From BOG-994 sp049514215 (lineage in GTDB: Bacteria > Pseudomonadota > Gammaproteobacteria > Burkholderiales > Burkholderiaceae_D), in NCBI GenBank assembly GCA_049514215.1, contig JBEKVI010000001.1:1-64000 (forward strand): a DNA stretch of 64,000 nucleotides. Reading direction: 5' to 3'. The position numbers were made by a program, and so were the translations under genes. Within the stretch, counting starts at the first letter, position 1; every line of letters starts with the position of its first letter. Positions 17,695-26,422 of this stretch are shown here, piece after piece. Below the pieces are notes generated by a model, which did no database searches, was not told where the DNA came from, and was given only the letters and a program-made list of their open reading frames with translations.

Positions 17695-18501
17695 GTGCTC
17701 GCGTCCGGACGGCAGGCGCGCCCGGTCCTCAGATCGTGGTGCGCGCGTCAATGGGTCTGTAGCCTTGTTTCGCTGAGTTTCCTCGCCAGTTGTAGCACCC
17801 CGGTCGGGACTGTTTTGCCCCACGTCTGGACGCCCTCGCCGAACTTCGGCGCGCGCAGGCCGAACGTCGTCATCCTGCACCACACGGGCGACAATAATAC
17901 GGCCGATGCGCTCAAGACCTTGACCGATCCTAGTTCGCAAGTCAGCGCCCACTACCTTGTGGGTCGAGATGGATCAATCTACCAGCTGGTCGACGAGCGT
18001 GCGCGAGCATGGCATGCCGGGATCGCGTCCTGGGGATCCGATACGGATATCAACTCGGACTCGATCGGCATTGAACTCGACAATGACGGAAGCGAGCCTT
18101 TTGCCGAGCCGGAGATCGCAGCCCTGCTACTGCTGCTTGCCGACCTGCAAGGGCGCTACCACGTGCCGTCGCGCAATTTCTTGGGGCACGCCGACGTTGC
18201 GCCGCGACGAAAAGTGGATCCGAGTCGCCGCTTTCCCTGGAGGAGGCTCGCGCTGGCCGGCTTTGGGATGTGGTGCGATCCCCCCTTTCCCAAGGCGCCT
18301 GAGCACTTCGACACGGCGCTTGCGCTACGCGCGCTGGGGTACGCGGGTGACAGCTACCCCGCTGCCCTGGCTGCCTTTAAGCTGCACTTCGCTCCCGACG
18401 ATCTCGAAGTGGGCGAGACCGATCAGAACCGAGACCAGATCTACTGCTTGCTCCAGTTCGGTTCAAGCCCCCAGACGGGCGTCGAGCGCGAGGGACCCTA
18501 G
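17695..18501 (+). CDS. N-acetylmuramoyl-L-alanine amidase, lipoprotein (AmpD/AmiD-like)
   Basis: 268-residue amidase_2 domain protein expected to cut the MurNAc-L-alanine bond of peptidoglycan or muropeptides. A lipobox FLASC (Cys near residue 33) suggests outer-membrane anchoring, as in AmiD. Zinc/catalytic features: VILHHTGDNN (first His ligand), SAHYLVGRDGSIYQLVDE, AWHAG, SIGIELDNDG (Glu), and the second ligand region LGHADVAPRRKVDPS. A GTG at 17695 is the start used; it is uncertain because no strong RBS is seen. The C-terminal part after residue 200 (LALRALGYAG...ALAAFKLHF) resembles a peptidoglycan-binding helical domain. Confidence 0.87.
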   Translation: MLASGRQARPVLRSWCARQWVCSLVSLSFLASCSTPVGTVLPHVWTPSPNFGARRPNVVILHHTGDNNTADALKTLTDPSSQVSAHYLVGRDGSIYQLVDERARAWHAGIASWGSDTDINSDSIGIELDNDGSEPFAEPEIAALLLLLADLQGRYHVPSRNFLGHADVAPRRKVDPSRRFPWRRLALAGFGMWCDPPFPKAPEHFDTALALRALGYAGDSYPAALAAFKLHFAPDDLEVGETDQNRDQIYCLLQFGSSPQTGVEREGP

Positions 18502-18647
18502 GCGTAGCGCCTTGCGTCCCGGGGTTTGCCCGTCGGTGTTCCTTGCCCTTCATGCATCCCGTTCGGCAGTCCATCGCGCCAAGGATGCGGGACTCTTGCG
18601 GTCCTTGCAGAATCGGTGCTTGGAATCTTTCAGACACGGAGCCGATC

Positions 18648-19394
18648 ATGCCTGAGCTCAAATGCAGTGAGCCGATACGACGCTTGGCCTACCTGACCCT
18701 GTTTTGTCTTGGCCTTGCCTTGGGGCTTGGCGCACGCGCGGCCGAGTCCTCTCGGGAAGTGCGCGATCTTTCGTCGCCGTTCGACAAGGTCCAGCTGTCC
18801 GGTCCGATCGATTTAGTACTAGTCCAGGGGCAGACCAATTCCCTCGTGCTCGAGGCCGATCCGCGCCTTCTGTCCTATGTGAAGACGCAAGTGCGCGACG
18901 GGGTCTTGGAAGTGCGCTACGAGGGCGTGCACATCAGCCTGTTGCACTCCTCCAGCGGTCCGCGCGCGATTCTGACGGTTCCGAGGTTGCGGCGGATCAG
19001 CTCGGCAGGATCGGGCGACATCCGTTGCGAAACCTGGACTTCACCGGACGATCTCGAAGTGAGCATCGCAGGCTCCGGGGAAATCCGCATGAGCGGTTTG
19101 ACGGTACCTAAGATCGCGGTCCGGATCGCGGGCAACGGGGACATTGAATTGGCCGGCTCGGTCCCCGAGCAGGAGATCCATATTTCCGGTGCCGGCGACT
19201 ACAACGGCGAGAGTCTAAAAAGCGCCCGCGCGGCCATCGGCATTGCCGGAGCGGGCGACGCCGTGGTCTGGGCAACCGACACGCTCTCGGTCAATCTTGC
19301 GGGCGCAGGGGAAGTCAAATATTACGGACATCCGGTCCTTAACCGCTCGGTGGCCGGCGTCGGGGATGTCCACTCGCTCGGAGATAAACCTTAA
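18648..19394 (+). CDS. Exported GIN-domain (DUF2807) beta-helix protein
   Basis: 248-residue exported protein with a signal peptide (LAYLTLFCLGLALGLGARAAE). The start ATG at 18648 has ACGGAG upstream; the frame is open to 18543. The body is a head-GIN-domain/DUF2807 right-handed beta-helix: the short motif G-[SNAV]-G-[DE] recurs as SAGSGDI, IAGSGEI, IAGNGDI, ISGAGDY, IAGAGDA, LAGAGEV and VAGVGDV at steps of about 18-22 residues. The N-terminal part (FDKVQLSGPIDLVLVQGQ) is the usual family opening. Function of the family is not established; surface or periplasmic location is likely. Confidence 0.85.
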   Translation: MPELKCSEPIRRLAYLTLFCLGLALGLGARAAESSREVRDLSSPFDKVQLSGPIDLVLVQGQTNSLVLEADPRLLSYVKTQVRDGVLEVRYEGVHISLLHSSSGPRAILTVPRLRRISSAGSGDIRCETWTSPDDLEVSIAGSGEIRMSGLTVPKIAVRIAGNGDIELAGSVPEQEIHISGAGDYNGESLKSARAAIGIAGAGDAVVWATDTLSVNLAGAGEVKYYGHPVLNRSVAGVGDVHSLGDKP

Positions 19395-19525
19395 GGCGGC
19401 CCTGTGGCGAGAAGGTGGGGGCAAGGAGGCTTCGGCGCGCCCCGGGAGGATCGAGGAGCGCTGCCTTTTCGAGACGGGGGTTCCGGTACACTTCCAAATA
19501 TTCCCGGTTTCTCGCGAGAAGTGCA

Positions 19526-20368
19526 TTGAAAATTGGTTCAGACGAGCATCGCGACCTTTTCTGCCAGCAGTTTTTGGATACGTATACCCCGTACGATCCA
19601 GAGAGCCTGCCCTGGCCCGTTCTGGAAGGCGCCGAACTCGAGCGCCTAAAGAGCGTGCCTTTCTGGCAGGAGGTTCTGCATACCGAGCGCAGAGCTGGCG
19701 CCATTGTTCAGGCCTACGCCGAACGCATTGACGACCCATTCGTTCGCAAGGCGGTCGATCTGCAGGGCTTCGAGGAAACGCGCCACGCCGAGCTCTTGCG
19801 GGTCATGATTCGGCGCTACGGCATCGTGGTCGAAGAGAGCCCCCTCGAGCCTTTGAATAGCAATCTGGAGATCGGGTTTAAGGACTTCGGCTTTGGTGAA
19901 TGCCTCGATTCCTTCCTCGGATTTGGCGCATTCAAACTCGCCCGCCAGTCCCATTTCCTGCCCGAGAGCATGTTTTCCATCTTCGACACCCTGATGTACG
20001 AAGAGACCCGACACATTGTCTTTTTCATCAATTGGATGGCCTGGCAGGCCGCCCGAGAAGGACGCGGAGCGGCGTGGAGGCGAGCCTTGACCTCGCTGCG
20101 GTTCTACACGCGGGCCTTGGGTCGGCTTCTCGGCACAGTCCGCCGCGGCAAGGAAGTCAACGACGGCCGGGACTTCTCGGCCACCCAGGCTGACCTGTTT
20201 CTCGAGGGATTCACCTTTCGCCAGTTTCTCAAGGACTGCTACGCGGAAAACCAGCGCCGCATGGCCGTGTTCGACGAGAAACTTCTGAGACCCAGTTTCA
20301 TGCCGGCACTGGCCGATGTCGCGCTTACGAGTCTGAGGCTTTGGAGTTTCAAGCGCAAACCGGCTTAG
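19526..20368 (+). CDS. Ferritin-like di-iron protein
   Basis: About 280-residue all-helical protein. Two E-E-T-R-H motifs (FEETRHAELL and YEETRHIVFF), together with an early TERRAG Glu, give the Glu/ExxH ligand pattern of a ferritin-like di-iron four-helix bundle. The two motifs being near-identical points to a duplicated helical hairpin. This could be an oxygenase, oxidase or iron-storage-like protein; no substrate is evident. The start is unclear: the frame is open to GTG 19415, but the extra 37 residues are Arg-rich and unfolded-looking, so I prefer the TTG at 19526 (weak GAGAAG upstream). It ends 16 bp before the convergent DUF3300 gene. Confidence 0.75.
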   Translation: MKIGSDEHRDLFCQQFLDTYTPYDPESLPWPVLEGAELERLKSVPFWQEVLHTERRAGAIVQAYAERIDDPFVRKAVDLQGFEETRHAELLRVMIRRYGIVVEESPLEPLNSNLEIGFKDFGFGECLDSFLGFGAFKLARQSHFLPESMFSIFDTLMYEETRHIVFFINWMAWQAAREGRGAAWRRALTSLRFYTRALGRLLGTVRRGKEVNDGRDFSATQADLFLEGFTFRQFLKDCYAENQRRMAVFDEKLLRPSFMPALADVALTSLRLWSFKRKPA

Positions 20369-20384
20369 GCTCGATCTGCCTGCC

Positions 20385-21560
20385 CTATCGATTTGATTCG
20401 CCGTTGCCGTTGTTCGAAGTCGATCCACGCCCCGCTGACGCAGGCTGTGCGGGCGGGACGGGCTTCACCGGCGGTAACGCCCCAGGGCGCTGTAGCGGCA
20501 CCGGGTTTTGACCGGGCGCCTGGATCACGCCCCCCGCCTCGGGTCGCATCGGAATGGAATGCGCCTGGATCGGGCTGTTCGAGCCGGGCTGGACTGGCGC
20601 GGCTCGCACGACTGTCGGCGGGCGCCAGGCGAGGCCCTTGGCGACGCGGTCCTGATCGCCACTGATTGCCGCTCGCGCCGGGGTCGCCTGAGCCAGCGCC
20701 GGATAACGTCCCCGCAAGTTGGCAAGATTGAAAGGAACGCCGCGCCGGTGCGCCGAGACGAATCCCCAGATGGGCGAGGCGAGGTGGGGATTGTAGGCAT
20801 TGTTATAGCGGGGCAAGACCACGCCCACATCGTGCTGCGACCAGTTCCAGGTTCCCCAAAGCAGGCTGCCCGCCACCACAGGGGTGCACCAATACATCGG
20901 CCCAACCCAGATTCCGCCCGTCGGGGCTGCAAGCACGACCGGTGCGGCGTCGGCCCAGGGCCAGCTGCCAAATGCGGTCGCGGGTTGATAGACGGGCACA
21001 TACACCACGTCGGCGTTCGTCGGCGTGATGACGAGAGCGGAGCCATCCTGACTGACCTGCTGCTCGGGACTGCTGATTAGCGTGCCGGCGCCCGCAGCCA
21101 GCTGGCGCAGCCGCTGAATGCTGTCGGCGACATCGGCGCGCTGCGCCAGAAAGGCTTCCCCGATCTTTTCGGTCCAGCCGAGATTCTCATCGAGCGTGGT
21201 GAGGAGCTGGCTAAACGGCAAAAGCGCCTTCACACTCGGATCCCAGGGCTGGTCTGCGGCTGCCGCCTGGACTGCGCCGGGCGACCAGCCCAGGTGCGAC
21301 TGGTTCCAGCGGTCCGCCTCGACGATGTCAAGAGGATAGGTTGCGGCCATGAGGACCTGCGCGAGCAGATCATCCGAGTAAAGGGCGATCGGTGCGAGCA
21401 ATTGGTCGAGCTCGGAGGCGCTTAGTGCAAACAGGTCCGGCTGCGCGTGCGGTTGCGGCGAACTCAAGGCGGGTGAATTGGGGTCGGCCCGGACCATCGA
21501 GGTGCTAAGCACCAGCGCGAAAATCATCCCGGACAGGAGTCTTTGGGTCCGGCGGATCAT
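20385..21560 (-). CDS. DUF3300 exported protein
   Basis: 391-residue exported protein with a signal peptide (LLSGMIFALVLSTSMVRA). The DUF3300 core is clear: LDQLLAPIALYSDDLLAQVLMA, TYPLDIVEADRW, WDPSVKALLPFSQLL and VYVPVYQP. The C-terminal third is low-complexity, Pro/Gln/Ala-rich (after the RRGVPFNLANLRGRYP segment). I use the ATG at 21560, which directly precedes the signal peptide; the frame is open to 21611. Family function is unknown; the proteins are cell-envelope located. Confidence 0.87.
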   Translation of the reverse strand: MIRRTQRLLSGMIFALVLSTSMVRADPNSPALSSPQPHAQPDLFALSASELDQLLAPIALYSDDLLAQVLMAATYPLDIVEADRWNQSHLGWSPGAVQAAAADQPWDPSVKALLPFSQLLTTLDENLGWTEKIGEAFLAQRADVADSIQRLRQLAAGAGTLISSPEQQVSQDGSALVITPTNADVVYVPVYQPATAFGSWPWADAAPVVLAAPTGGIWVGPMYWCTPVVAGSLLWGTWNWSQHDVGVVLPRYNNAYNPHLASPIWGFVSAHRRGVPFNLANLRGRYPALAQATPARAAISGDQDRVAKGLAWRPPTVVRAAPVQPGSNSPIQAHSIPMRPEAGGVIQAPGQNPVPLQRPGALPPVKPVPPAQPASAGRGSTSNNGNGESNR

Positions 21561-21672
21561 GTGGGCCGCCCCGAAAAATGGGAATGGTGAGGTTCGCGCC
21601 GCCGCTCGCATTCCCGTTCGCCAAGAGGGTGGCAGGCTGAAAGGTTCTTCGCCGCAGCGCCGGCTTGGTTCT

Positions 21673-22575
21673 CTAGTAGAAAACGATCAAGGCGACGACA
21701 CCGGCGATCAGTACCATCTTAGTCACGCGGTAGACCGTGCGGTTCCAGCGCTTGAACTGGCGGCGCTTTTGTCCGATGTAGTGGACATAGTGGAACACTC
21801 GATTGATTGCACCGGTCGGGTCCGATTCCTCGTTCGGGCTGGCTCCGGCCGCGACGATGTGGCTGCCGATCCAACGGTTCAGCGCCCCCGCCCAGGAAAA
21901 CTTCATCGGCCGCTCAATGTCGCAAAACAGGACGATGCGATCCATCCCGCTCCGGTTTTCCGCATAGTGGATGTAGGTTTCGTCAAAGACGACACCTTGC
22001 CCGTCGTGCCAGCTGTAGCGTTGGCCATCGACGTCAATAAAGCAGGATTCATTGTTCGGGGTGACAAGACCGAGGTGGTATCGCAGCGACCCGGCATAGG
22101 GATCGCGATGTCGGCCGAGCTTGCTGCCATTGGGCAGATGCGCGAACATCGCCGCCTTGACCGAGGGCAGCCTCGCCACGAGTTCTGTGGTCTTGGGACA
22201 CAGTTGCATTGCCGAGGGATGCGCTTCGCCGTACCACTTGAGATAGAAGCGCTTCCATCCGGTCTTAAAGAACGAATTGAAACCCGCGTCGTTATGACGC
22301 TCGGCGGCCTTCATCTGGTTGGCGACCAAACCGACGGCTTCCTCACGGATCTCCTGCCAGTGCTCCTCGAGCACGCGCAAATCGGGAAATCGGGCCGGAT
22401 CCAGATAGGGCGTGCGCGGCACTCCGGAGAAGGCGAGCATGAACACGTTCACAGGTGCGGTAAACGACGAGTGATCGAACACCTGCCGATACCAGGCATG
22501 GCGCACTCGGCCTCGCAGGTGCATATAGGCGCTGCAGGCAATGAAGAGGACCAGCATGACTTTGACGGTCAGCAT
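21673..22575 (-). CDS. lpxO: Lipid A 2-hydroxylase LpxO (Asp/Asn beta-hydroxylase family)
   Basis: Fe(II)/2-oxoglutarate-dependent dioxygenase of the aspartyl/asparaginyl hydroxylase family; LpxO adds a 2-hydroxyl to a secondary acyl chain of lipid A at the inner membrane. The start at 22575 gives 300 residues, the usual LpxO length, with a membrane segment at the N-terminus (VKVMLVLFIACSAYMHL) and one at the C-terminus (MVLIAGVVALIVFY). Metal-site HxD is in GRHRDPYAGSLRYHLGL, and the distal His with the 2-oxoglutarate Arg is in YIHYAENRSGMDRIVLF. The open frame upstream to 22770 is not needed. Lipid A modification affects permeability and peptide resistance. Confidence 0.88.
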   Translation of the reverse strand: MLTVKVMLVLFIACSAYMHLRGRVRHAWYRQVFDHSSFTAPVNVFMLAFSGVPRTPYLDPARFPDLRVLEEHWQEIREEAVGLVANQMKAAERHNDAGFNSFFKTGWKRFYLKWYGEAHPSAMQLCPKTTELVARLPSVKAAMFAHLPNGSKLGRHRDPYAGSLRYHLGLVTPNNESCFIDVDGQRYSWHDGQGVVFDETYIHYAENRSGMDRIVLFCDIERPMKFSWAGALNRWIGSHIVAAGASPNEESDPTGAINRVFHYVHYIGQKRRQFKRWNRTVYRVTKMVLIAGVVALIVFY

Positions 22576-22880
22576 GGCGGCAGGCAAACGCGCAAAATGG
22601 AGTTCATGGGCTGGAGCGGCTTTCCGCCCCCACAAGGTGACAGGCCCTATATTGTGCCAAATTGGCTCCTGCCCAAGGGAATGTGGGGCCAACGCGTCCC
22701 AACCGTTGCCGAAACGCGCGAGAAACCGCTTGCGAAAGCTCACAGCGCGGGCTGAAGCAAGAACTGGCATGGCGGGAAGGCTAAGGCTCTTCCCGCTTCA
22801 GAACAGCGCCGGATGGCGAGCATCCCAGCCGCACGGTCTCCGTAGTATTCTCCCAAACCGTTCCCTCGCTGCTTTGCCCC
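22576..22880. other. Divergent intergenic region lpxO / M28 peptidase
   Basis: About 305 bp between two divergently transcribed genes, so it must hold both promoters. I see no repeat or recognisable operator in it. Short open frames running through it are upstream extensions or shadows of lpxO and the peptidase gene, without ribosome sites. Confidence 0.4.
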
Positions 22881-25196
22881 ATGTCCCCGCGCCTTGTTTT
22901 CCCATCGCCGTGGTTCCACGCAGGCTTGGTGCTGTCCTTGTGGCTTGCGCCACCCGTTGGGCACGCGGCCTCTGCCGCATCGGCAGGCGATTCTCCGATG
23001 TGGGGATTTACGGCAGAAAATGCCGCGCAGGAGCGCGCGCGTGAAGAGCAATTCGACAGCGGGGTCAATCGCGAGAATTTACGCGCTTGGATGCAACGCA
23101 TGTCATCGGCGCCCAATCACGTGGGCTCGCGCCATGATGACGAGAATGCGCAGTTCATCCTGGGGCTCTATCGTTCGTGGGGATGGCAGGCCCACATCGA
23201 AACCTTCGAGGTGCTCTTTCCCACACCGAAGCTGCGTGTGTTGGAACTCTTGGGACCCAAGCCGTTTAGGGCCGCGCTCGTGGAACCCCCCATCCCGGGC
23301 GACCCCAGCACGGCACGCCAAAAGGATGCACTGCCGCCTTACAACGCCTATTCCGCCGACGGTGACGTTACCGCGCCTTTGGTGTATGTGAACACAGGAC
23401 TGCCGGAAGACTATGAAGAGCTCAGACGGCGTGGCATCTCGGTCAGGGGCCGGATCGTTCTTGCGCGCTACAAGGGCTCGTGGCGCGGGATCAAGCCGAA
23501 GCTTGCGCAGCACTACGGAGCTGTGGGCTGCATCCTCTACTCCGATCCCGAGGAAGACGACGGCTACGCGCACGACGACCCTTATCCGAAGGGACCAGGA
23601 CGTCCTGCCCTCGGGGTCCAGCGCGGCTCCGTGATGGACGTCCCGGTCTTCTCGGGCGATCCGCTCACGCCCGGAATCGGTGCAACCGAAGGCGCCCCCC
23701 GCCTGTCCCGAGACGAATCCCCCGTGCTTCTGAAAATTCCCGTCATCCCGATCTCGTATCAGGATGCGCAACCTTTGCTGCGTGCTCTTGCAGGACCGGT
23801 CACACCGGAGAAATGGCGTGGTGCCCTGCCCTTGACGTATCACTTCGGGCCGAGTGCTTCGCCCGTGCATCTGCGTTTGGAATTTGACTGGAGACTTCGC
23901 CCCATCCACGATGTCATCGCAACTATTCCGGGCGAACAATATCCGGACCAATGGGTGGTTCGGGGCAACCACTTCGACGCATGGGTGTTCGGCGCGAGCG
24001 ATCCGCTCAGCGGCCAGGTCGCTCTGCTCGAGGAGGCGCGCGGCATCGCGGGGCTCATGAGCCGTGGCTGGCGTCCCAAGCGCACCATTGTGTATGCGAG
24101 CTGGGATGGGGAAGAACCGGGCCTGTTGGGATCGACGGAATGGGCCGAAGCCCACGCCGAGGAGCTCAAGCGCAAGATGGTCCTCTATGTGAACTCCGAC
24201 AATGTTCAGCGCGGCTTCTTGCGAGTCGGCGCCTCGCAATCTCTGCAGCGGTTTCTCAACGAGGTGGCAGGCGATGTCGTCGATCCCGAGACTGGCGCAA
24301 CCGTTGGGGAGCGCTTGCGCGCCCGGCGCGCACTCGCCCAGTTCGAGGCTTCCAGCGCCGAGAGCAGCCGCGATCCGGACGGCGCTCCAAAGCGCGATTT
24401 GGTCATCGACGCCTTGGGTTCCGGTTCCGACTACACGCCTTTTTTGCAGCACCTGGGCATCGCGTCTGTCGATCTGGCCTACAACGGCGAGGGTGGTGCC
24501 CGCGGGGTGTACCACTCCGCGTATGACACCTACACGTTCTATACGCGCTTCGCGGATCCGCAGTACGAGTATGTCGCGACTCTGGCCAAAACCGCGGCGC
24601 GTACGGTGCTGCGCTTTGCCGATGCCGATATCCTGCCCGTGCATGCAGAAGACCTCGCACAATCGCTGCAGCGTTACGTCAAGGAGATCAAAGCAACCCT
24701 GAAGAAAATGGGGGAGACGGCCGCTGTGCAGGCGCGCCTTACAGCCAGCGACGCCTATGGACTCACGAGCGACCCGAATGCGCCGATGCTGGCGCCGCGC
24801 CTTGAACCGGCGCCTCCCGCAATCGACTTTGGACCGATGGACTCCGCTCTCGAACGCCTTGAGCAAAGTGCTTCGGCATTCGATCGGGCGGTCGCGCGCG
24901 CAACCGAGGCGAACTCGACGGTTTCAAGGGAGGAGGTGCAAGCGGCCAATGCAAAACTGCAGGGCCTCGAGCAGACGGTCTTGTTCGAAGAGGGACTGCC
25001 AGGACGAAGCTGGTATCAGAATCTGCTCTACGCTCCGGGCCTCTACACCGGCTATGGGGTGAAGACCCTGCCCGGGATTCGCGAGGCGATCGAAAACCGC
25101 GACTGGAGTACGGCCACACGCTATATCGAGCGCACCCAGGCGGCGTTGGAGAACTATGCCAGTCGTCTCGACGAAGTGGCCGCGCAACTGCATTAG
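22881..25196 (+). CDS. M28 metallopeptidase, glutamate carboxypeptidase II-like
   Basis: 771-residue exported di-zinc exopeptidase of the PSMA/GCPII type (signal peptide, PA insert, M28 catalytic domain, C-terminal TfR-like dimerisation domain). Ligands conserved with human GCPII are visible: His in VRGNHFDAWVFG, bridging Asp in ASDPLSG, catalytic Glu-Glu in SWDGEEPGLLGSTEW, Asp in YVNSDN, and the last His in VYHSAYDTYTFY. The GSGSDYTPFLQHLGI segment is also typical. It should trim C-terminal acidic or other residues from peptides in the periplasm or outside the cell, releasing amino acids such as glutamate. Its TAG overlaps the hutI stop by 3-4 bases in convergent orientation. Confidence 0.9.
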   Translation: MSPRLVFPSPWFHAGLVLSLWLAPPVGHAASAASAGDSPMWGFTAENAAQERAREEQFDSGVNRENLRAWMQRMSSAPNHVGSRHDDENAQFILGLYRSWGWQAHIETFEVLFPTPKLRVLELLGPKPFRAALVEPPIPGDPSTARQKDALPPYNAYSADGDVTAPLVYVNTGLPEDYEELRRRGISVRGRIVLARYKGSWRGIKPKLAQHYGAVGCILYSDPEEDDGYAHDDPYPKGPGRPALGVQRGSVMDVPVFSGDPLTPGIGATEGAPRLSRDESPVLLKIPVIPISYQDAQPLLRALAGPVTPEKWRGALPLTYHFGPSASPVHLRLEFDWRLRPIHDVIATIPGEQYPDQWVVRGNHFDAWVFGASDPLSGQVALLEEARGIAGLMSRGWRPKRTIVYASWDGEEPGLLGSTEWAEAHAEELKRKMVLYVNSDNVQRGFLRVGASQSLQRFLNEVAGDVVDPETGATVGERLRARRALAQFEASSAESSRDPDGAPKRDLVIDALGSGSDYTPFLQHLGIASVDLAYNGEGGARGVYHSAYDTYTFYTRFADPQYEYVATLAKTAARTVLRFADADILPVHAEDLAQSLQRYVKEIKATLKKMGETAAVQARLTASDAYGLTSDPNAPMLAPRLEPAPPAIDFGPMDSALERLEQSASAFDRAVARATEANSTVSREEVQAANAKLQGLEQTVLFEEGLPGRSWYQNLLYAPGLYTGYGVKTLPGIREAIENRDWSTATRYIERTQAALENYASRLDEVAAQLH

Positions 25197-26422
25197 TCCG
25201 TGCGCGGCACCCCCTGAAACACTGAAAACAGCAGAGGATTGGATCCAAAGGCGTAGCAAAGGTCGCGCGGATGGGTGATCTGCCAGAAGGCGAGGTCGCC
25301 ATCCCACCCGATCGCCAGACGCCCCTTCTTCTTGCCCAGGCCCAAAGCGCTTGCCGCGCACCGCGTCACGCCCGCCAGCGCTTCGGCCGGCGTCAACCGG
25401 AAAAGCGTGCACGCCATGTTGAGCATGAGAAGAAGCGAGGTACAAGGCGAGCTTCCCGGATTGCAGTCCGTCGCAATCGCGATCTCAAGACCGCAGCGGC
25501 GCATGGCCTCGATGGGAGGAAGCGTGGTCTCGCGCAGGAAATAGAATGCCCCCGGCAGGAGCACGGCGGCGGTCCGAGCGTCGGCCATGGCGCGCAATCC
25601 CGCCTCGGAAGCGTACTCGAGGTGGTCCGCGGAGAGGGCCCGAAAACGCGCGGCGAGTGCAGCCCCTCCTGAATCGGACAGTTGGTCGGCATGCAGTTTC
25701 ACGGGAAGATGGGCGGCCTGCGCGGTTTCGAAGACGCGCGCACATTGGAGCCCCGTGAAGGCGATGGACTCGCAAAAGGCGTCCACGGCATCGATCAAGC
25801 CCGACCGGACGCCTTCGGGAATCATCTCCTCGCACACGAGCGCAATGTAGTCGTCGGGACGGCCCGCATATTCGGGCGGCAGCGCATGCGCACCCAGCAG
25901 GGTGGTCGATATCGCCACCGAATGCCCCTCCACCAGACGGCGAGCCACCTTGAGCATTTTGAGTTCATCGGTGGTGCTTTGACCATATCCGGATTTCACT
26001 TCGATCGTGGTGACGCCCTCGGCAAGCAGGGCGCGCAAGCGCGGCCCGCTTTGGCGGATCAATTCCTCCTCGCTGGCACGCCTCGTGGCGGCGACGGTGG
26101 ACGCGATGCCGCCCCCCGAGCGCGCAATCTCTTCGTAGCTTAGACCGTTCAGTCGAGCCTCGAATTCGTCAGCGCGGTTGCCCGCATAGACCAAGTGGGT
26201 GTGCGAATCGATGAGTCCGGGCGTGACCCAGGCGCCGTCGCCATCCTGATACGCGCGCGCCTTGAGGGTAGCGGGCAAGGCCTTGCGCGGACCCAACCAG
26301 GCAATGCTCCCATCGACCAGGGCCAAGGCGGCATCCCGGATCGTTCCGAAGGCGTCCTTGGCGTCCGACTCGGGGTCCATGGTCGCCAGATTCACGTTCG
26401 TATAAAGGGTGTCGCAGATCAC
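25193..26422 (-). CDS. hutI: Imidazolonepropionase
   Basis: Zinc amidohydrolase, 409 residues, opening 4-imidazolone-5-propanoate to N-formimino-L-glutamate (third step of histidine degradation). Visible: LIDSHTHLVYAGNRADEFEA metal site with substrate-binding Arg, the SGGGIASTVAATR loop, GAHALPPEY, HADQLSDSGG, and ATDCNPGSSPC with the catalytic-type Asp. Starts at GTG 26422, whose GTGA overlaps the hutF stop, so it is translationally coupled as the last gene of the hut operon. Confidence 0.95.
   Translation of the reverse strand: MICDTLYTNVNLATMDPESDAKDAFGTIRDAALALVDGSIAWLGPRKALPATLKARAYQDGDGAWVTPGLIDSHTHLVYAGNRADEFEARLNGLSYEEIARSGGGIASTVAATRRASEEELIRQSGPRLRALLAEGVTTIEVKSGYGQSTTDELKMLKVARRLVEGHSVAISTTLLGAHALPPEYAGRPDDYIALVCEEMIPEGVRSGLIDAVDAFCESIAFTGLQCARVFETAQAAHLPVKLHADQLSDSGGAALAARFRALSADHLEYASEAGLRAMADARTAAVLLPGAFYFLRETTLPPIEAMRRCGLEIAIATDCNPGSSPCTSLLLMLNMACTLFRLTPAEALAGVTRCAASALGLGKKKGRLAIGWDGDLAFWQITHPRDLCYAFGSNPLLFSVFQGVPRTD

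Noticed and set aside
21478..22755. 425-codon open frame on the plus strand
   Set aside because: Antisense to lpxO and the start of the DUF3300 gene; both of those have clear domains.
23103..24866. 587-codon open frame on the minus strand
   Set aside because: Antisense to the M28 peptidase, which has all catalytic residues; the antisense protein has no recognisable motif or RBS.
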